A DNA stretch of 64,000 nt from Antedon mediterranea. Lineage: Eukaryota; Echinodermata; Crinoidea; Comatulida; Antedonidae. Numbering within the stretch: the stretch's first letter is position 1; each line of letters starts with the position of its first letter. Positions 21,915-33,700 of the stretch are shown piece by piece. The DNA lies in assembly GCF_964355755.1 (NCBI RefSeq), contig NC_092672.1, positions 32,486,501 through 32,550,500 on the forward strand. Reading direction: 5' to 3'. The position numbers and the translations under genes are program-made. The notes beneath the pieces were generated by a model that saw nothing but the letters and a program-made list of their open reading frames with translations, ran no database searches and had not been told where the DNA came from.

Positions 21915-22485
21915 AGTCAATATTAAATTAGCATTCAAATCATTTAAAAGTTAAAACTTTTCTAGTCTTAGGACCCTGTCCCCGATATGTTCTGCTCTCA
22001 TGTTGTATAAATTTAAATGTATGGGATGTAATTCCATGTATATTGGTGAAACCAATAGACGGTTATCAATGCGAGTGTGTAAACATTCCAGGGACAAGGC
22101 TTCTCACATTTTTCAACATCTGCAGGGTCAGAACAGAACGCTAATGTGGAATCCTTCACCGTTCTGGATTCTGCAGATTCCGCTTTCAAACTTAAGGTCA
22201 AGGAAGTCCTCCACATTATGTAAACCTTCCTTGAACAAACAAATCTATAACTTAGGCGTCATGCTTGCCACAAGATTGTTTGTTGCCTATGTTCCTTGTT
22301 GTTTTATCATGCAAATTACTTCCTCATTTACATACAACCTGTCCTATTGGTATATAAGTACTCTAGGCGTTGTTTTCTGTTCTGATGATGAGCAGGCAGT
22401 CTGCCTATTCATTAAATTCCTCACTATCGTTATTTTAACTCGAAAGTTTGGTGGAATCATTCATGATTTATCATACAAAAACATA
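21915..22485 (+). mobile_element. Penelope-like retroelement fragment (GIY-YIG endonuclease end)
   Basis: Codons from 22000 read a GIY-YIG-type segment: YKFKCMGCNSMYIGETNRRL, then RVCKH, with the paired cysteines before YIG that mark Penelope-like elements. After about 40 residues the frame degrades. The end carries TCTGATGATGAGCAGGCAGT, resembling the 3' part of such elements. It lies inside the 5' UTR intron of copy 6; flanking intron sequence matches copies 1 and 2 on both sides. It is a dead fragment; the reverse transcriptase is absent. Confidence 0.72.
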
Positions 22486-22677
22486 GTATTATTAAAAATT
22501 AAAATGTTCCAATAAAAGAGAAAATAAAAATGAAATAGCATTTATTATTTTTTTTTTTTATATGTAAATGCATTCATAGTGTTAATAAAAACACTTCTTT
22601 CTTTATTTGTCGGTTGGCCTTTTCAATGTATAATAATACATCCATTTTCAGACTAATGATCTGAGAACAGAGTAAAA

Positions 22678-23550
22678 ATGAGGAAAGCTAGATGTATATA
22701 TAGTGTCATATTTATCATTGTACTATTCTGCCAAGAAAGTGGTGTTGTGAGATTTGTTTATGAACCAATGGACTATTCAACAGCAGAAGGAAGGGAAGTA
22801 TACATAAATTGTATCTTTACAGATGTCCCAGAAGACATGAAACGTAACTATGACGTTATCTGGACCAATGATGGGTACATCATCAGTCAATCAAGCGATG
22901 AATTTGACCTGGAACGTATTACTATTCACAATCGATATGACGATGCAAAACACTTTGTGAAGATTGATCCGGTGGAGAGGGAAGATGCAGGAAGTTACCG
23001 TTGTTTTTTAAAATACAATGGCAATATTCTGCTTACTTCAGGTATTGGGAAGCTTACTGTGCGTGAAATACCATCACATGAATATCCTATAGTTCGATTT
23101 ACAAAGTCAGCTTACAAGATTGGAGAAGATGTCCTTGTGACTTGTGTGTGTGAAAAGACAAACCCTGAACCAAAGTTAGAGTGGGACGCAACATCACAAT
23201 TTATATTTTCAGAAGATAATTGGCCAGTTCAATCAAATAATACACACATCTGGATTGAAGAATCGGAAACAGCAACTATCTTTACAAATGGCTCTCGCTA
23301 CGTTTGTAGACTGAAAGTACAAGATGAAGTTGCTCCTAGATATGCTGAAAGCGAACCACTTTATGTCAAACATTCTCATGATACAACAACTCTCGTAAAA
23401 TCACCAGAAACAAAACCTGTTACCTCCATACCTGATTCATTGGCAACAACTACAAAAGTATTGGAGAAAAATGATTCTAACTACATCAAGAACATAAGCC
23501 TAATCATTACTACTTTGATGTGCTTAATATTCGGTATTATATATATATAA
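22678..23550 (+). CDS. Two-Ig-domain type I membrane protein, copy 6 (tail lost)
   Basis: The frame is 290 codons: signal peptide, Ig domain 1 (Cys45, Trp62, Cys109), Ig domain 2 (Cys156, Trp169, Cys210), Ser/Thr stalk and a membrane segment starting at about residue 268. It ends inside that segment at GIIYI, in an (AT)n run (GGTATTATATATATATAA) where copies 2 and 5 read on into FYFILYK. Dinucleotide slippage is the likely cause. If made, the protein would have no cytoplasmic tail and a clipped membrane anchor. The tail-coding DNA continues downstream. The 5' structure (non-coding exon, acceptor ending at 22651) is kept, so transcription is plausible. The variable loop after YII reads SQSSDE. 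Confidence 0.75.
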   Translation: MRKARCIYSVIFIIVLFCQESGVVRFVYEPMDYSTAEGREVYINCIFTDVPEDMKRNYDVIWTNDGYIISQSSDEFDLERITIHNRYDDAKHFVKIDPVEREDAGSYRCFLKYNGNILLTSGIGKLTVREIPSHEYPIVRFTKSAYKIGEDVLVTCVCEKTNPEPKLEWDATSQFIFSEDNWPVQSNNTHIWIEESETATIFTNGSRYVCRLKVQDEVAPRYAESEPLYVKHSHDTTTLVKSPETKPVTSIPDSLATTTKVLEKNDSNYIKNISLIITTLMCLIFGIIYI

Positions 23551-23919
23551 AGGACAAAGAGGAAAAAATAATGGCAATTAATAATACCATTCACAAGCAG
23601 AACATACTTGGCCCCACTAAATTTGGAAATATACAATACAAAAAATGGAATAACAAATAATTTGACAATTTGTAGGCACTGTCCCTTTACTCGAAATCCT
23701 GGATCTTCCACTGTTATAACTGACCAGATCATACTTGGTCCAGGACCTCCCATAGATTTCAAAATAACCAATGGAAAAGATGGGGAAACATTTAAATTCA
23801 CATTGTATAGGCCTAATTGTCCTTCTACCCAATATCAAAATCATGGATTATCTGCCACTGTCAATACCACCCCATTATTGAGGCATCGGAATAAATGTCC
23901 TTTAGAAGAAATCATATGA
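23551..23919 (+). pseudogene. Detached cytoplasmic tail of copy 6
   Basis: The sequence aligns with the long tail of copies 2 and 5. From 23608 it is open for 103 codons in the same frame as the copy 6 gene, including the second IILGPGPP module, QYQNHG and a C-terminus PLEEII. The junction with the membrane segment is broken by stops and a short deletion that removes part of the first GPG block. RNA or long-read data could show whether the (AT)n length is polymorphic and the frame intact in other alleles. Confidence 0.72.
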
Positions 23920-24869
23920 GCCTAAGACCAGCATTTGCGCTATAATCTTTTTGACTGGAGGAAAAGGTTTGCAAAAGTCACTGAGGTTAAGCGAGCTAGG
24001 CGTTCCAAGGACTATTCAATTACAATAATATAATATATTTTAGGTTGATTACATTGTTAATGTTGTGATAAAATAATTTTAATAGAATACCTTATTGTGT
24101 TATCTTTTAAATTTGTTATTCTACAATGAATATTGACCAAAAAAAACATAATATTGTACATACAGTAGTATGATAAACTATTTTAAAATTAACCTCACTA
24201 TTTAACAACTTTTGTTGTTATTTGTCCCTGCTTGCATACGTTTTTACAATGTAAAGATTGTTAAGATTTTATTATGTGTAGTGGTTTTTCTTTTTAAGTG
24301 AATTTAAAAATTGTTATAATAATTTGAACTTAAATTATAAATCAGCAATTTGACATTAGTAACAGCAATTGTTTTGATAGTAATATCTTTGTATATAAAA
24401 ATGTTTTATATTGTTCCTTGTAAATTTTATATTAATATATCCAGTAAAGTTTTAATTGAATTTATCTGGCATAACATCTTCTCTTGCAATGTTCTGTAAT
24501 TTTATTTGGAATGCAATGCTGTGGATGTATTAAATTTCAATACATTTTAAATGATTTATAAATTACGGTAATGATATTTAGTTTCTAATATATTTAAATC
24601 TAGTTTAACAGCATAAATTTGGTTTTCATTGTTAGTTATCCTCGAAACTCAAAAATCTTGTCCAGCGAGGATTAGTTTACCTTTAATTAAGTTTTATTTT
24701 TATTTTCTTATTTTCATGTAATATATGATGAAAACCATACCCAATGTGTCAAGTTTTCCGTAAGAAAATAAAGTACATACTAATATTAATAATTGGTAAA
24801 TTTACTTCTTGTATACTGAATGTCATCATACAACATTTGATTTGAAAATGATTAAAACAACGGGAATAT
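23920..24869. other. 3' flank of copy 6, more diverged
   Basis: AT-rich sequence with patchy similarity to the other units' flanks, for example GAATGCAATGCTGTGGATGT. No coding sequence or clear repeat was found. Confidence 0.45.
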
Positions 24870-24875
24870 AATTGT

Positions 24876-24960
24876 CCTAGGCCTTGTCCTTTTACCCAAT
24901 ATCAAAATCATGGATTATCTTCCACTGTCAATACCACCCCAACGTTGAGGCATCGGAATA
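24876..24960 (+). pseudogene. Orphan tail fragment of the Ig family
   Basis: The stretch coding ...STQYQNHG-like sequence and LRHR (CTTTTACCCAATATCAAAATC through TTGAGGCATCGGAA) matches the C-terminal tail of the family. It has no neighbours in frame and is the rightmost trace of the array. Confidence 0.7.
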
Positions 24961-25384
24961 TAATTTTAAAATAAATATAAAAAAGGAACATTTTTTTACA
25001 AAAATAGTGATTGCAATCTAACTTTAAGTTTATGAATCGTAGTTGCGCATTGTGATTTACGCACAATTTTATGAATAAAAAATCAAAATGCATTTTTTAC
25101 TTAAACATACAAAAAAAAGTTCATATCAAGGGTAAATTTTTGAAAAGTGAAAATGGGTGCACCACAATAAGCTACACACATTCAATCAATTATCATGCAT
25201 GTTTCAGGTCATTTCAAGCATTTCAAAATTGTCAAAGTGCGCACACTACTCGTACATTGCATGAAAGACCGTTTTTGCCCTTGCTTTTTGTTCTTTATAC
25301 CGTTCCTGAAGTTTCTTTTCATTTTCACGGCCTAACATCATGCTCCCGGTTTTCTATTTTTTCTCCCAGAAAATGTAATGTGTT

Positions 25385-25945
25385 GTTTTCTGAATTCAAA
25401 TAAACAAACAACAAAGGCAAATATTAAAGCCATTGTGTTACAATCTGCAGTCATGATTTATTGATTTTTTTTTCCAAACGGAAGGGGATTCCTCTCACCT
25501 AACCACCAAGATACTGCTTGTCAAACTGTACTCCTAACCTCTCCTGGTCTCGATAAATAAATAGATGGCGCTGTTGACCTTAAAAACCACCACCTCCCAA
25601 TTTCTTAACTTTGTTTTTGCCAGGAAACTCCCATATTTTAGACTCGTCTCCCGGACTAATATTGTGCTCCCGTTTTCCATCATTTTCTCCCGGATTACAA
25701 AGACAACTGAATGTTTATGTACATGTGCTGTTTTCTGCATTTAAATATAACAAAAAGACTTCACACAAGCAAATTTATGATATTTATGCCATTGTACGAC
25801 CATCTGCAGTCCTAATTTTCAAAATGGGGATCCCCTCACATATCCACCACGCGATACCGTTTGTGACGTCACACACTGTACTCCTTACCTCTCGATAATA
25901 GATTGGCCGCTGTAGACCTAAAAAATACCTCCTCCCGTCTTTTTA
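25385..25945. repeat. Diverged direct duplication of a unit-flank block
   Basis: Two stretches (about 25385-25610 and 25735-25945) are parallel. Each has GTTTTCTG-ATT, then ATCTGCAGTC, ACTGTACTCCT and TCTCGATAA, then a patch near ACCTCC. The block also appears at 15170-15300 and, shortened, at 4330-4440 and 12320-12430. The open frames here are not conserved between the copies. Confidence 0.55.
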
Positions 25946-26283
25946 ACTAGAGGTGTTGGCATGGCACGTATGCTACTGTGTAAATCAGATGTCTATTATT
26001 ATTCAATTTACATTGTACTGACACGAGTTGACATTATTTTTGTGTATCTAAAAATAAGTCTCTTTTTTTTCCACATATTGTTGTTGAGATTTATGGCCTT
26101 TCTGTTTCTTAATTGTTTACCCCTTAAGGCCTAACGTGTAGAATTCATTATTCATCTTCATCAAATATAAATCAACAAAAAAGTAAGACAAAGACAGAAA
26201 TAACCCTCACGGCAAAGTAGCTTTTTAAGATCATAATTTATAGCCGCTGATACTATAAGATTTTAAATGTTTGATTCAAACTA

Positions 26284-26398
26284 TATCTGTCTACATCTAT
26301 GTGATGAAAAAATTGTGATGTGCCCATGGACACGATGATGTCATATCACTACCATACTTCACATCACAAACTAGTTTGATAGTGTAGACAGAGCTTTA
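26284..26398. mobile_element. Foldback MITE (family A), reverse orientation
   Basis: It has a degraded left end CTGTCTACATC and an intact right end TTTGATAGTGTAGACAGAGC. The core has CATATCACTACCATA. Confidence 0.75.
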
Positions 26399-26454
26399 TA
26401 TGATATTTTTAAGAGGGTAAAATTGTGGCCGTTTAGAGTAGGACCTCATTCATC

Positions 26455-26655
26455 TTAAGCGTGGTTCCCACTAACGACGCAACACAAGGACAGAACGCAA
26501 CGCAAGTTAATTGACCAATCACAAGCGATGGCTTATTCGCTTGTGATTGCTAACTGTCTATAACTTCGCTTGTCATTTGTTGAAACACTTGCGTTGCGTT
26601 TACGTCCTTGCGTTACGTTTACGTCCTTGCGTTACGTTCTAGTGGGAACCAAGCT
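26455..26655. mobile_element. MITE with long GC-richer inverted repeats
   Basis: The left end AAGCGTGGTTCCCACTAACG and the right end CGTTCTAGTGGGAACCAAGCTT are inverted repeats. Inside, ACGCAACGCAAG on one side mirrors CTTGCGTTGCGTT on the other. A partial relative starts at about 31097. Confidence 0.7.
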
Positions 26656-26726
26656 TTATAGGGAAGTGTCTCTGCCTCCATAATACATGTTTCCACTGAA
26701 TATGAGTGTCTAATAACTCAGTATTA

Positions 26727-26859
26727 GACTCTGTTTACACTATCAAACTAGTTTGACAAAAAAAGTGTGATATTCCCAAATATGGTAGTAATATGACATC
26801 ATCTTGTCCACATCAATTTTTTTTGTCACATAAAAGTTTGATAGTGTAGACAGAGCTTA
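26727..26859. mobile_element. Foldback MITE (family A)
   Basis: CTCTGTTTACACTATCAAAC at the left and TTTGATAGTGTAGACAGAGC at the right. It has a single AAATATGGTAGT core. Confidence 0.85.
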
Positions 26860-27314
26860 ACATATTGTATCAACTATCAAAGGTTTAATTAATGTTTTGC
26901 TTTAAACTAACATACATTTTCCATAATTGTTGTTATCCTATTAAATTGAAAAGACTAATTGAAAAGTATATTTAAATACAGCGCATTAAGACAAATGACG
27001 CAAGGTACCACATTTATAGTACGACAATTACCAAATGTTAGCATAAAAATCAAATAACCATTGATTCATTTATGTAAACAAAGACAGGATTGTTTATATT
27101 TCAAAGGAAATGTTGATAATTATCCTAAAATTAGTATCTAAAAGAAGAAAATAATAATAACAAAGGATAAGAACTGAAATGTCAAGTAATCAATATTAAT
27201 TAAACTAAAAGAAAAATGTTTTAATTAGTAAATCTTAGTAAATCAAGTCTGTTTCTAAATATGTATATAAAGATAATGTAAGTTTATCTTTGTTGGTTGA
27301 TTTCATATGCTTTA

Positions 27315-27475
27315 AAGCTCTGTCTACACCATCAAACTCAAACAAACTGTGACAAAAATATGTGATGTGCCCATATATGGACATCCATGATGTCATATCA
27401 CTACCATATTTAAGCATATCACTACCATATTTGGGCACATCAATACCATATTAACAGTAACCCTGACAAAATAAT
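27315..27475. mobile_element. Foldback MITE (family A), right end decayed
   Basis: It begins AGCTCTGTCTACACCATCAA and has the core CACTACCATATTTGGGCACA. The closing repeat is eroded. It lies just beyond the last traced RhoGEF exon. Confidence 0.8.
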
Positions 27476-27561
27476 AGTTGGGGTTATTAGTTATCAATAT
27501 TGTTGCAAATGTGTAAAAAAAAGAAAGAAGTAATAAAAATTTAAAAAGTGTGTGTACTTAC

Positions 27562-27736
27562 TCTGTATCATGCGTCTGACCGGGCTGGACACGCTAATAT
27601 CTTGTAACAACTGAAGTGTTTCCGTGTGGAATAGTCTTATTGTGTCGAGATCCTTAAGAGCAATCCAGACACCAACACCAGCAATCACCATGCTTTGTAC
27701 TGCCGTACCAACATCTTGGTGCACTTCGAAGGAACT
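27562..27736 (-). CDS. ARHGEF10-like: RhoGEF exon: propeller signature, last exon found
   Basis: It codes [40 protein letters not shown] and [15 protein letters not shown], the strongest family signature. It ends in donor GTAAGTAC in phase 1, so the gene continues. No later exon was found in 1-27561 on the minus strand. Confidence 0.95.
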
Positions 27737-30700
27737 CTGCAAAATAAAATGAAGTAAAAATAAATAAATATAGAATAATAATTGCTAGTGAGAATAACAA
27801 AACATTCAACTATCCCAATACTGGAATTTTTTTCAGAGAACCGAAAACTCTCCCAAAACCGGATTTTCTGAGAACTGAAAACTTACACAAAACTGTACTT
27901 TCTGAGAACTGGAAACTCTCCCGAAACCGGACTTTTCTTGAAGTCAAACTTTCCAGAAAAACAAGACATATTAGTCCAGGCTTAAGGGTGTCTGGTATTG
28001 GGAGGGTTGACTGTATTAAGAGTTGAGATTACCTTTGCTTTACCTTTGACCTTAAGCAAGATGTTTTACACTTATTGCTTTGTCCTTTGGATGGGACGCT
28101 AAGCAGTTGGTACCATGTACACAAAAGGTACATATGCACAAAATAGACACATTTTACATAGTGTAGTTAACATTGATACAGTTATACAATAAAAACAAGT
28201 CAATTCAAAAACTAAACTAATAAAAGCATTTTAAAAAAGCCTATTACTGTAAACAATAAGAAAATGTTTATTATTGAAAAATTTAAAAAGCATAACAAAA
28301 CAAGGAAAAAGGTTATCATTCCTTTAAAACATAATTTTTGTTTTCCTATTTAAAATTAAAATTATGGAGGTCAAAGTTCATAACAAATTACCGACACATT
28401 GTATAATGTTAAGCTGTATACACTATCAAACTAGTTTGACAAAAAAAGTTTGATGTGCCCAAATATGGTAGTAATATGCCCAAATATGGTAGTGATATGA
28501 AATTATCATGTCCATATATGGGCACATCACTTTTTTTTGTCACATAAAGTTTGGTAGTGTAAACAGAGCTTTAGAACAATCATAAATCAAATGAATTTAC
28601 AGGGTTCAGGATGTGCTTAGAAGCAAGAAAAAATCTTGTTTGAAAAGGTCATGCATTTGATCATTTCAATAAAAATACACATCTGATCATTTATCAAGCT
28701 CTTTGATTATCATCGTGGGAAACAAGCGTGTAAAGTGGTTTTAAAAGTGGGTGATCTGCAACGAAAATAGACATGAGTAACGAGAAATTGATTCCCATCT
28801 TAAGAACACAGAAACCAAAGTTTCGACATTGAAGTAACTGCATTATAGGTTATCTACTCAGTGAAATTAATTACGGTAGAGAGGTACGGTTTTAAGATCA
28901 GGCAGATAGATCAGTTGTTGTAGATTAAGGGATGAAAACCTTTAAATATAGAGGAATTAGTTTTAAACTACTGTAAGTCATGATATGAGGCTTAGATGAG
29001 GTGCTGTTTTGGTAATAAAAAATCTGTATACGGAGTCCCAGGGCGCCAACCTTATGATGAGGCTTAAGTGAGGTGCTGATTTGGTAATAACAATTCTGTA
29101 TACTGAGTCACAGGCCATCAACATTATGATGAGGCTTAAGTGAGGTGCTGTTTTGGTAATAAAACAAAGTCTGTATACTCAGTCCCAGGGCGTCAACCTT
29201 ATGATGAGGCTTATGTGAGATGCTGTTTTGGTAATAAAACAGTCTGTATACCGAGTCCCTTATGATGAGGCTGAGGTGAGGTGCTGTTTTGGTAAAAAAA
29301 ACAAAGGATGCATACGGAGCCCCAGGAATTGAACTTTATATTATGATGAGGCTTACTGTAGGTGAGGTGCTGTTTTGGTAATAAAACAAAGGATGCATAT
29401 GGAGCCCAAGGACTTCAACTTTATATTATGATGATGCTTACTGTAGGTGCTGATTTGGCAATAAAAAGTCTGCTGAATGAATCTTATGATGGTGAGGTGC
29501 TGTTTTGGTAATAAAACAAAGTCTGTATACTGAGCCCTGGAGTGTGAACCTTATGATGAGGCTTAGGTGAGGTGCTGTTTTGGTAATAAAACAAAGTCTG
29601 CTGAGCCATCAGGATGTGTAATTATTTTTCATAGGTAGCTACAGGGAAATTTGGTTGAATTAGGTCAAGGCAAATAATTATATATAGAAGAATGATGAAT
29701 GGTAAACTTATATAGCGCATTTACTATGAATCGTCTCTATTTGCTTAAACCACAACCAATATAAAACTTGGAAGCAACAACAGTAGAAATGAAAAAAGCA
29801 CAAAGAAACTGTGTGAAGTAGTTGGCAAAATATTGCATATGATATTTTAGCCCATGTTAAAACAATACAAATGTTTCTTTTTTTTTAAGTGTGAAATTAT
29901 TAATGAACCGATTTTCTTGAATTTCAATAGGCATGTTCTGTAAGTAACTATTTACACCAACAAATTCAGAATTATAACTTGGAAATTGTAGATACTATTG
30001 TGCTAACAAACAAACAAAGCAAGTATATTTCACCGATAAAGTGAAAGGAAATTAAACCAAATTTGTCTCTTTCTTTTTTTAGGGGATTAGTTAAGGGAAG
30101 TTATTGACAATATGTAAGTAGGCCAATCCATGTTGTAACCACATTTCAATCCGGTGAACGATAATCAAATCATATAGTAGTACAATAGAGCGTATACATG
30201 ACATCCGTAAAGTGTATATTATAACCATTGCATAAGGTGAATGGCTTTGTGCGGTTTGATATTTCTTGTCCCGACTTCAATTATGATTGCCAGATCTGGA
30301 AACAACCCGATTGAATAACGGAACTAGACGGCAATAGAACAATACATATGTCTTCAATGCTTCCAATGAACAAACTACACAGCAATAAAGCTCTGTCTAC
30401 ACTATCAAATTAGTTTGACAAAAAAAGTGCCCAAATAGGTAGTGATATTCCTAAATATTGTAATGATGTGAAATCATCATGTCCATATATGGGGACATCA
30501 CATTTTTTTTTGTCACATAATGTTTTGATAGTGTAGACAAAGCTTAACACAATATGAATTATATAATTCCTATGAAGTAGCCTTGCAGCAGGGAGCTAAG
30601 TAATTGGTCAGATGTTTTGCGATACTCTGAAGTAATTGACATTAACAATGGTTTTATACTTCATTTGTTCTATTGTTTCTTTATTTGATTGCTGGTGACT

Positions 30701-33700
30701 GTTATTGAATAAATGTGATTGAACTTGAACAATTTGGCTCATGGATGTAGAATAAGCTGTCTTGTGCAATATACTGTTGGCAAAAATATGACATAAAGCT
30801 TTAACACTAGCAAACTTTATGTGACAAAAAAATGTGATGTGCCCATGGACATGTTTCATATCATTACCATATTTGAGAATATCACTACCATATTTGGGCA
30901 CATCACACTTTGTTTGTCAAACTACTTTGATAGTGTAGACAGAGCTTAATATCTTGTTGATAGTACATATTGCAGTAGAACATCTCCCTTTCTGTGAAAT
31001 GAACAAAGGGCAGTATATTTCGAACACTACAGCCGACAACTATTCAGGGGACACCTTTTTAAAGAGACACTTTATATGGACTTTAAGGTGTCCATTTAAG
31101 CTCCGTTCCCACTTGGACGAAATGCAAAGACGCAATCCAACCGTAAGTAATTTGACCAACCATGACTCGATGAATCATCCAAACTGTTGATTGTGATGTG
31201 CCCAAATATGGTAGTGGAGTTGTGGCCTGGTGGTTATGATGCTTGGCTGTCAATCCAAGGGTCCTGGGTTCAAGTCCTGTCATATGTCAGGATTTTTTCT
31301 AATGACAATTTACAACTCCACTCCCAAAGACTTGTAATAAAGACTTTGTTTATGTAGAGCATTGTGTGTATATGTTTGCCACCTTTAAGAAGGATAGTGA
31401 TTGAATTTGCTTATCCTTCTTATGGTTATCCTTGGCAATTTGCCTAAATATATAAAATAAATAAATAAATAAAATAAAATAAACTCCTAATCTTTATAAA
31501 GTTCTATTGTATTGGTAGAATTTTGTGAATGACAGTGATAATAATTGGTAAAATAATCAATAATGAGGTATATTGTTTTTGTATTTGAGAATAAATTGCA
31601 AAAATGTGCAAAAGCAAACAAAACAACAAATGTAAATTTAAAAACTATATAGCAACAGAAACTATTATATTTTTTTTGTAATATCGATTTTTGCCAACTG
31701 GAAACATTATTGCAGATATAAAACTATTTTATTTAAACGAGCAACACTAAAAAGCATAATTTGTTTCATGTAACAAAAATTGAAAAGCAACAGTATAAAT
31801 AATGTTTATGTATTAAAAATAATGTTTACTGTGTATTACCTTTGGTTTAACAAGTCCATTTTTTACATGCTTTCAGAAAAAGTAAACAAAATCATTTGAT
31901 GTATTTATTCTTTAAACAGATACATAAATAAAGTAACCCTTAAAATTATAGCATGCACAAAAATATATGGACTTCTTAAATAAGTTTTTATTTTTCAATA
32001 TTAATTCCTTTCTCACACCAAGAAGACCTATAATCACATAAATTGATTGAACTGTACAGCGTGGTGTACCGCGTGGTACAACTTAAATCGCTTTCTTTCT
32101 ATATGTAAAAATTATTTTTTTAAAGCCGATTGAGAATGGATTGAGACACAATGCGCTAAATAGATGAGAATTAGACAGTCATATAAGAATTATATTATAA
32201 GAGTTACAGTCAACTTGAATATAAGCCCCATTTTAAAAAGATCGCCTTGTTCACCATATACAGTGGTGGATGCAGGATTTTGAAATGGGGGCTGGGGGGC
32301 GGGGAGTAAACAAACAGTGGTGCTCAGGATTCGCTTCTAGATTAGTGATTAAAATTGTACGAAATATTAGGAGTGCATATAGAGGGGCATAATTTGCCCA
32401 GCATCATAGTAATGCGCGTGTCACATGTGATGCATATGTCACACTGTATTACACAATTTATAATATTAATTATACATAAAATACTGAGAATCATCAATAA
32501 AAAAAGAGAATTTCTCTTACTTGTCTGAAATCATTAGAGACGTCTATAAGATGGACTTGGTTGCCACAACCGCACCAGAGAGTCTTCCCGACGGAGAGAA
32601 TGGATGTGACGGGATAATGACCCAGCTCTATGATCTTTGGTTCCTTCACTTTCCATGCTCCATCGGCTACAAGAAATACAACAATTCAAAATCAACAACA
32701 TCTGGACAATAGAGTAAAGTTTGGCAGTTTTCAAAATGTTAAAAATTGTTTTTATGACATCAGACAACTGTCACTGTCTCACCTGTATTTCTGGAGTAAA
32801 CAAGTACACTGCCATTGTCCTGTGCAACAAACACCTGGTTATGCAAATACATTAATGATGTGACAGGCTTTGGCACTTTGAAACTTGATATACTTTTACT
32901 CTTATCCACACCAATACTATTAAAGATGAATATTCTAAGAAAAAAAGTAAAAACAAACTTACAAAATTAATATTTATTCTAATATTTGGTTCTACTAGAA
33001 AGACTGTTGGTCAATTTAAAGATATATTGTCCTCCTACACACTTTTTTTCACATTTTTTTTTAATATGCCATTTTTATGTCACATAATAGTTATTCACTT
33101 TGACCAACAAACTGGATTGAAAAAAAAAAAATTATTTACCTAACATTAACAAAAAAAAATAAATTAATAAAAAAATCCCTAAATTTTCTGTCAGACAATG
33201 GTTTTTGGTTAAAATTAAACATTTCTTTTGTCTTTTTATAAGTGAAATAATTATTTTTTTTTGTTTTTTTACAAAAGTGAATAACTTTATTAAAACTGCA
33301 AAATGGCATATTTAAAGCCTGATTTTATTAATCTTCAATTTTCATGTTTTTGGGGGACAATACATCTTTAATGTTTATCCTATTTACTGTCCCAAAACGC
33401 ACTAGCTAACCTACTTACTTGCCCTTATCGTCCGCAACCCACACAGTCATCCATGGAAACCTAAATTCATGGTGGTCTTGCTTGTTTGAAAACCGGTCCT
33501 GCCGGTAACCTGGAACATATTCCATGCATGACACGTTATCAATGTCCTTCAACTCAAATGTCTCAACGACTTGCGGTGTCGGATGCTGGAAGCCGATTAA
33601 ACTCATAAACAGATTGTGACCGTTAGTACTACATATCCATAAACAGTGCTTTGCGGCGTTGCTTTCCATGGCTTTCGTTCGACGTAAGCGACTTGACTCA

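Noticed and set aside
22013-22216. Minus-strand frame over the Penelope-like fragment
   Set aside because: It is antisense to the recognisable GIY-YIG coding segment and has no domain.
31213-31290. Possible tRNA gene
   Set aside because: Head of a second SINE family with a reverse-strand relative at 40000-40256.
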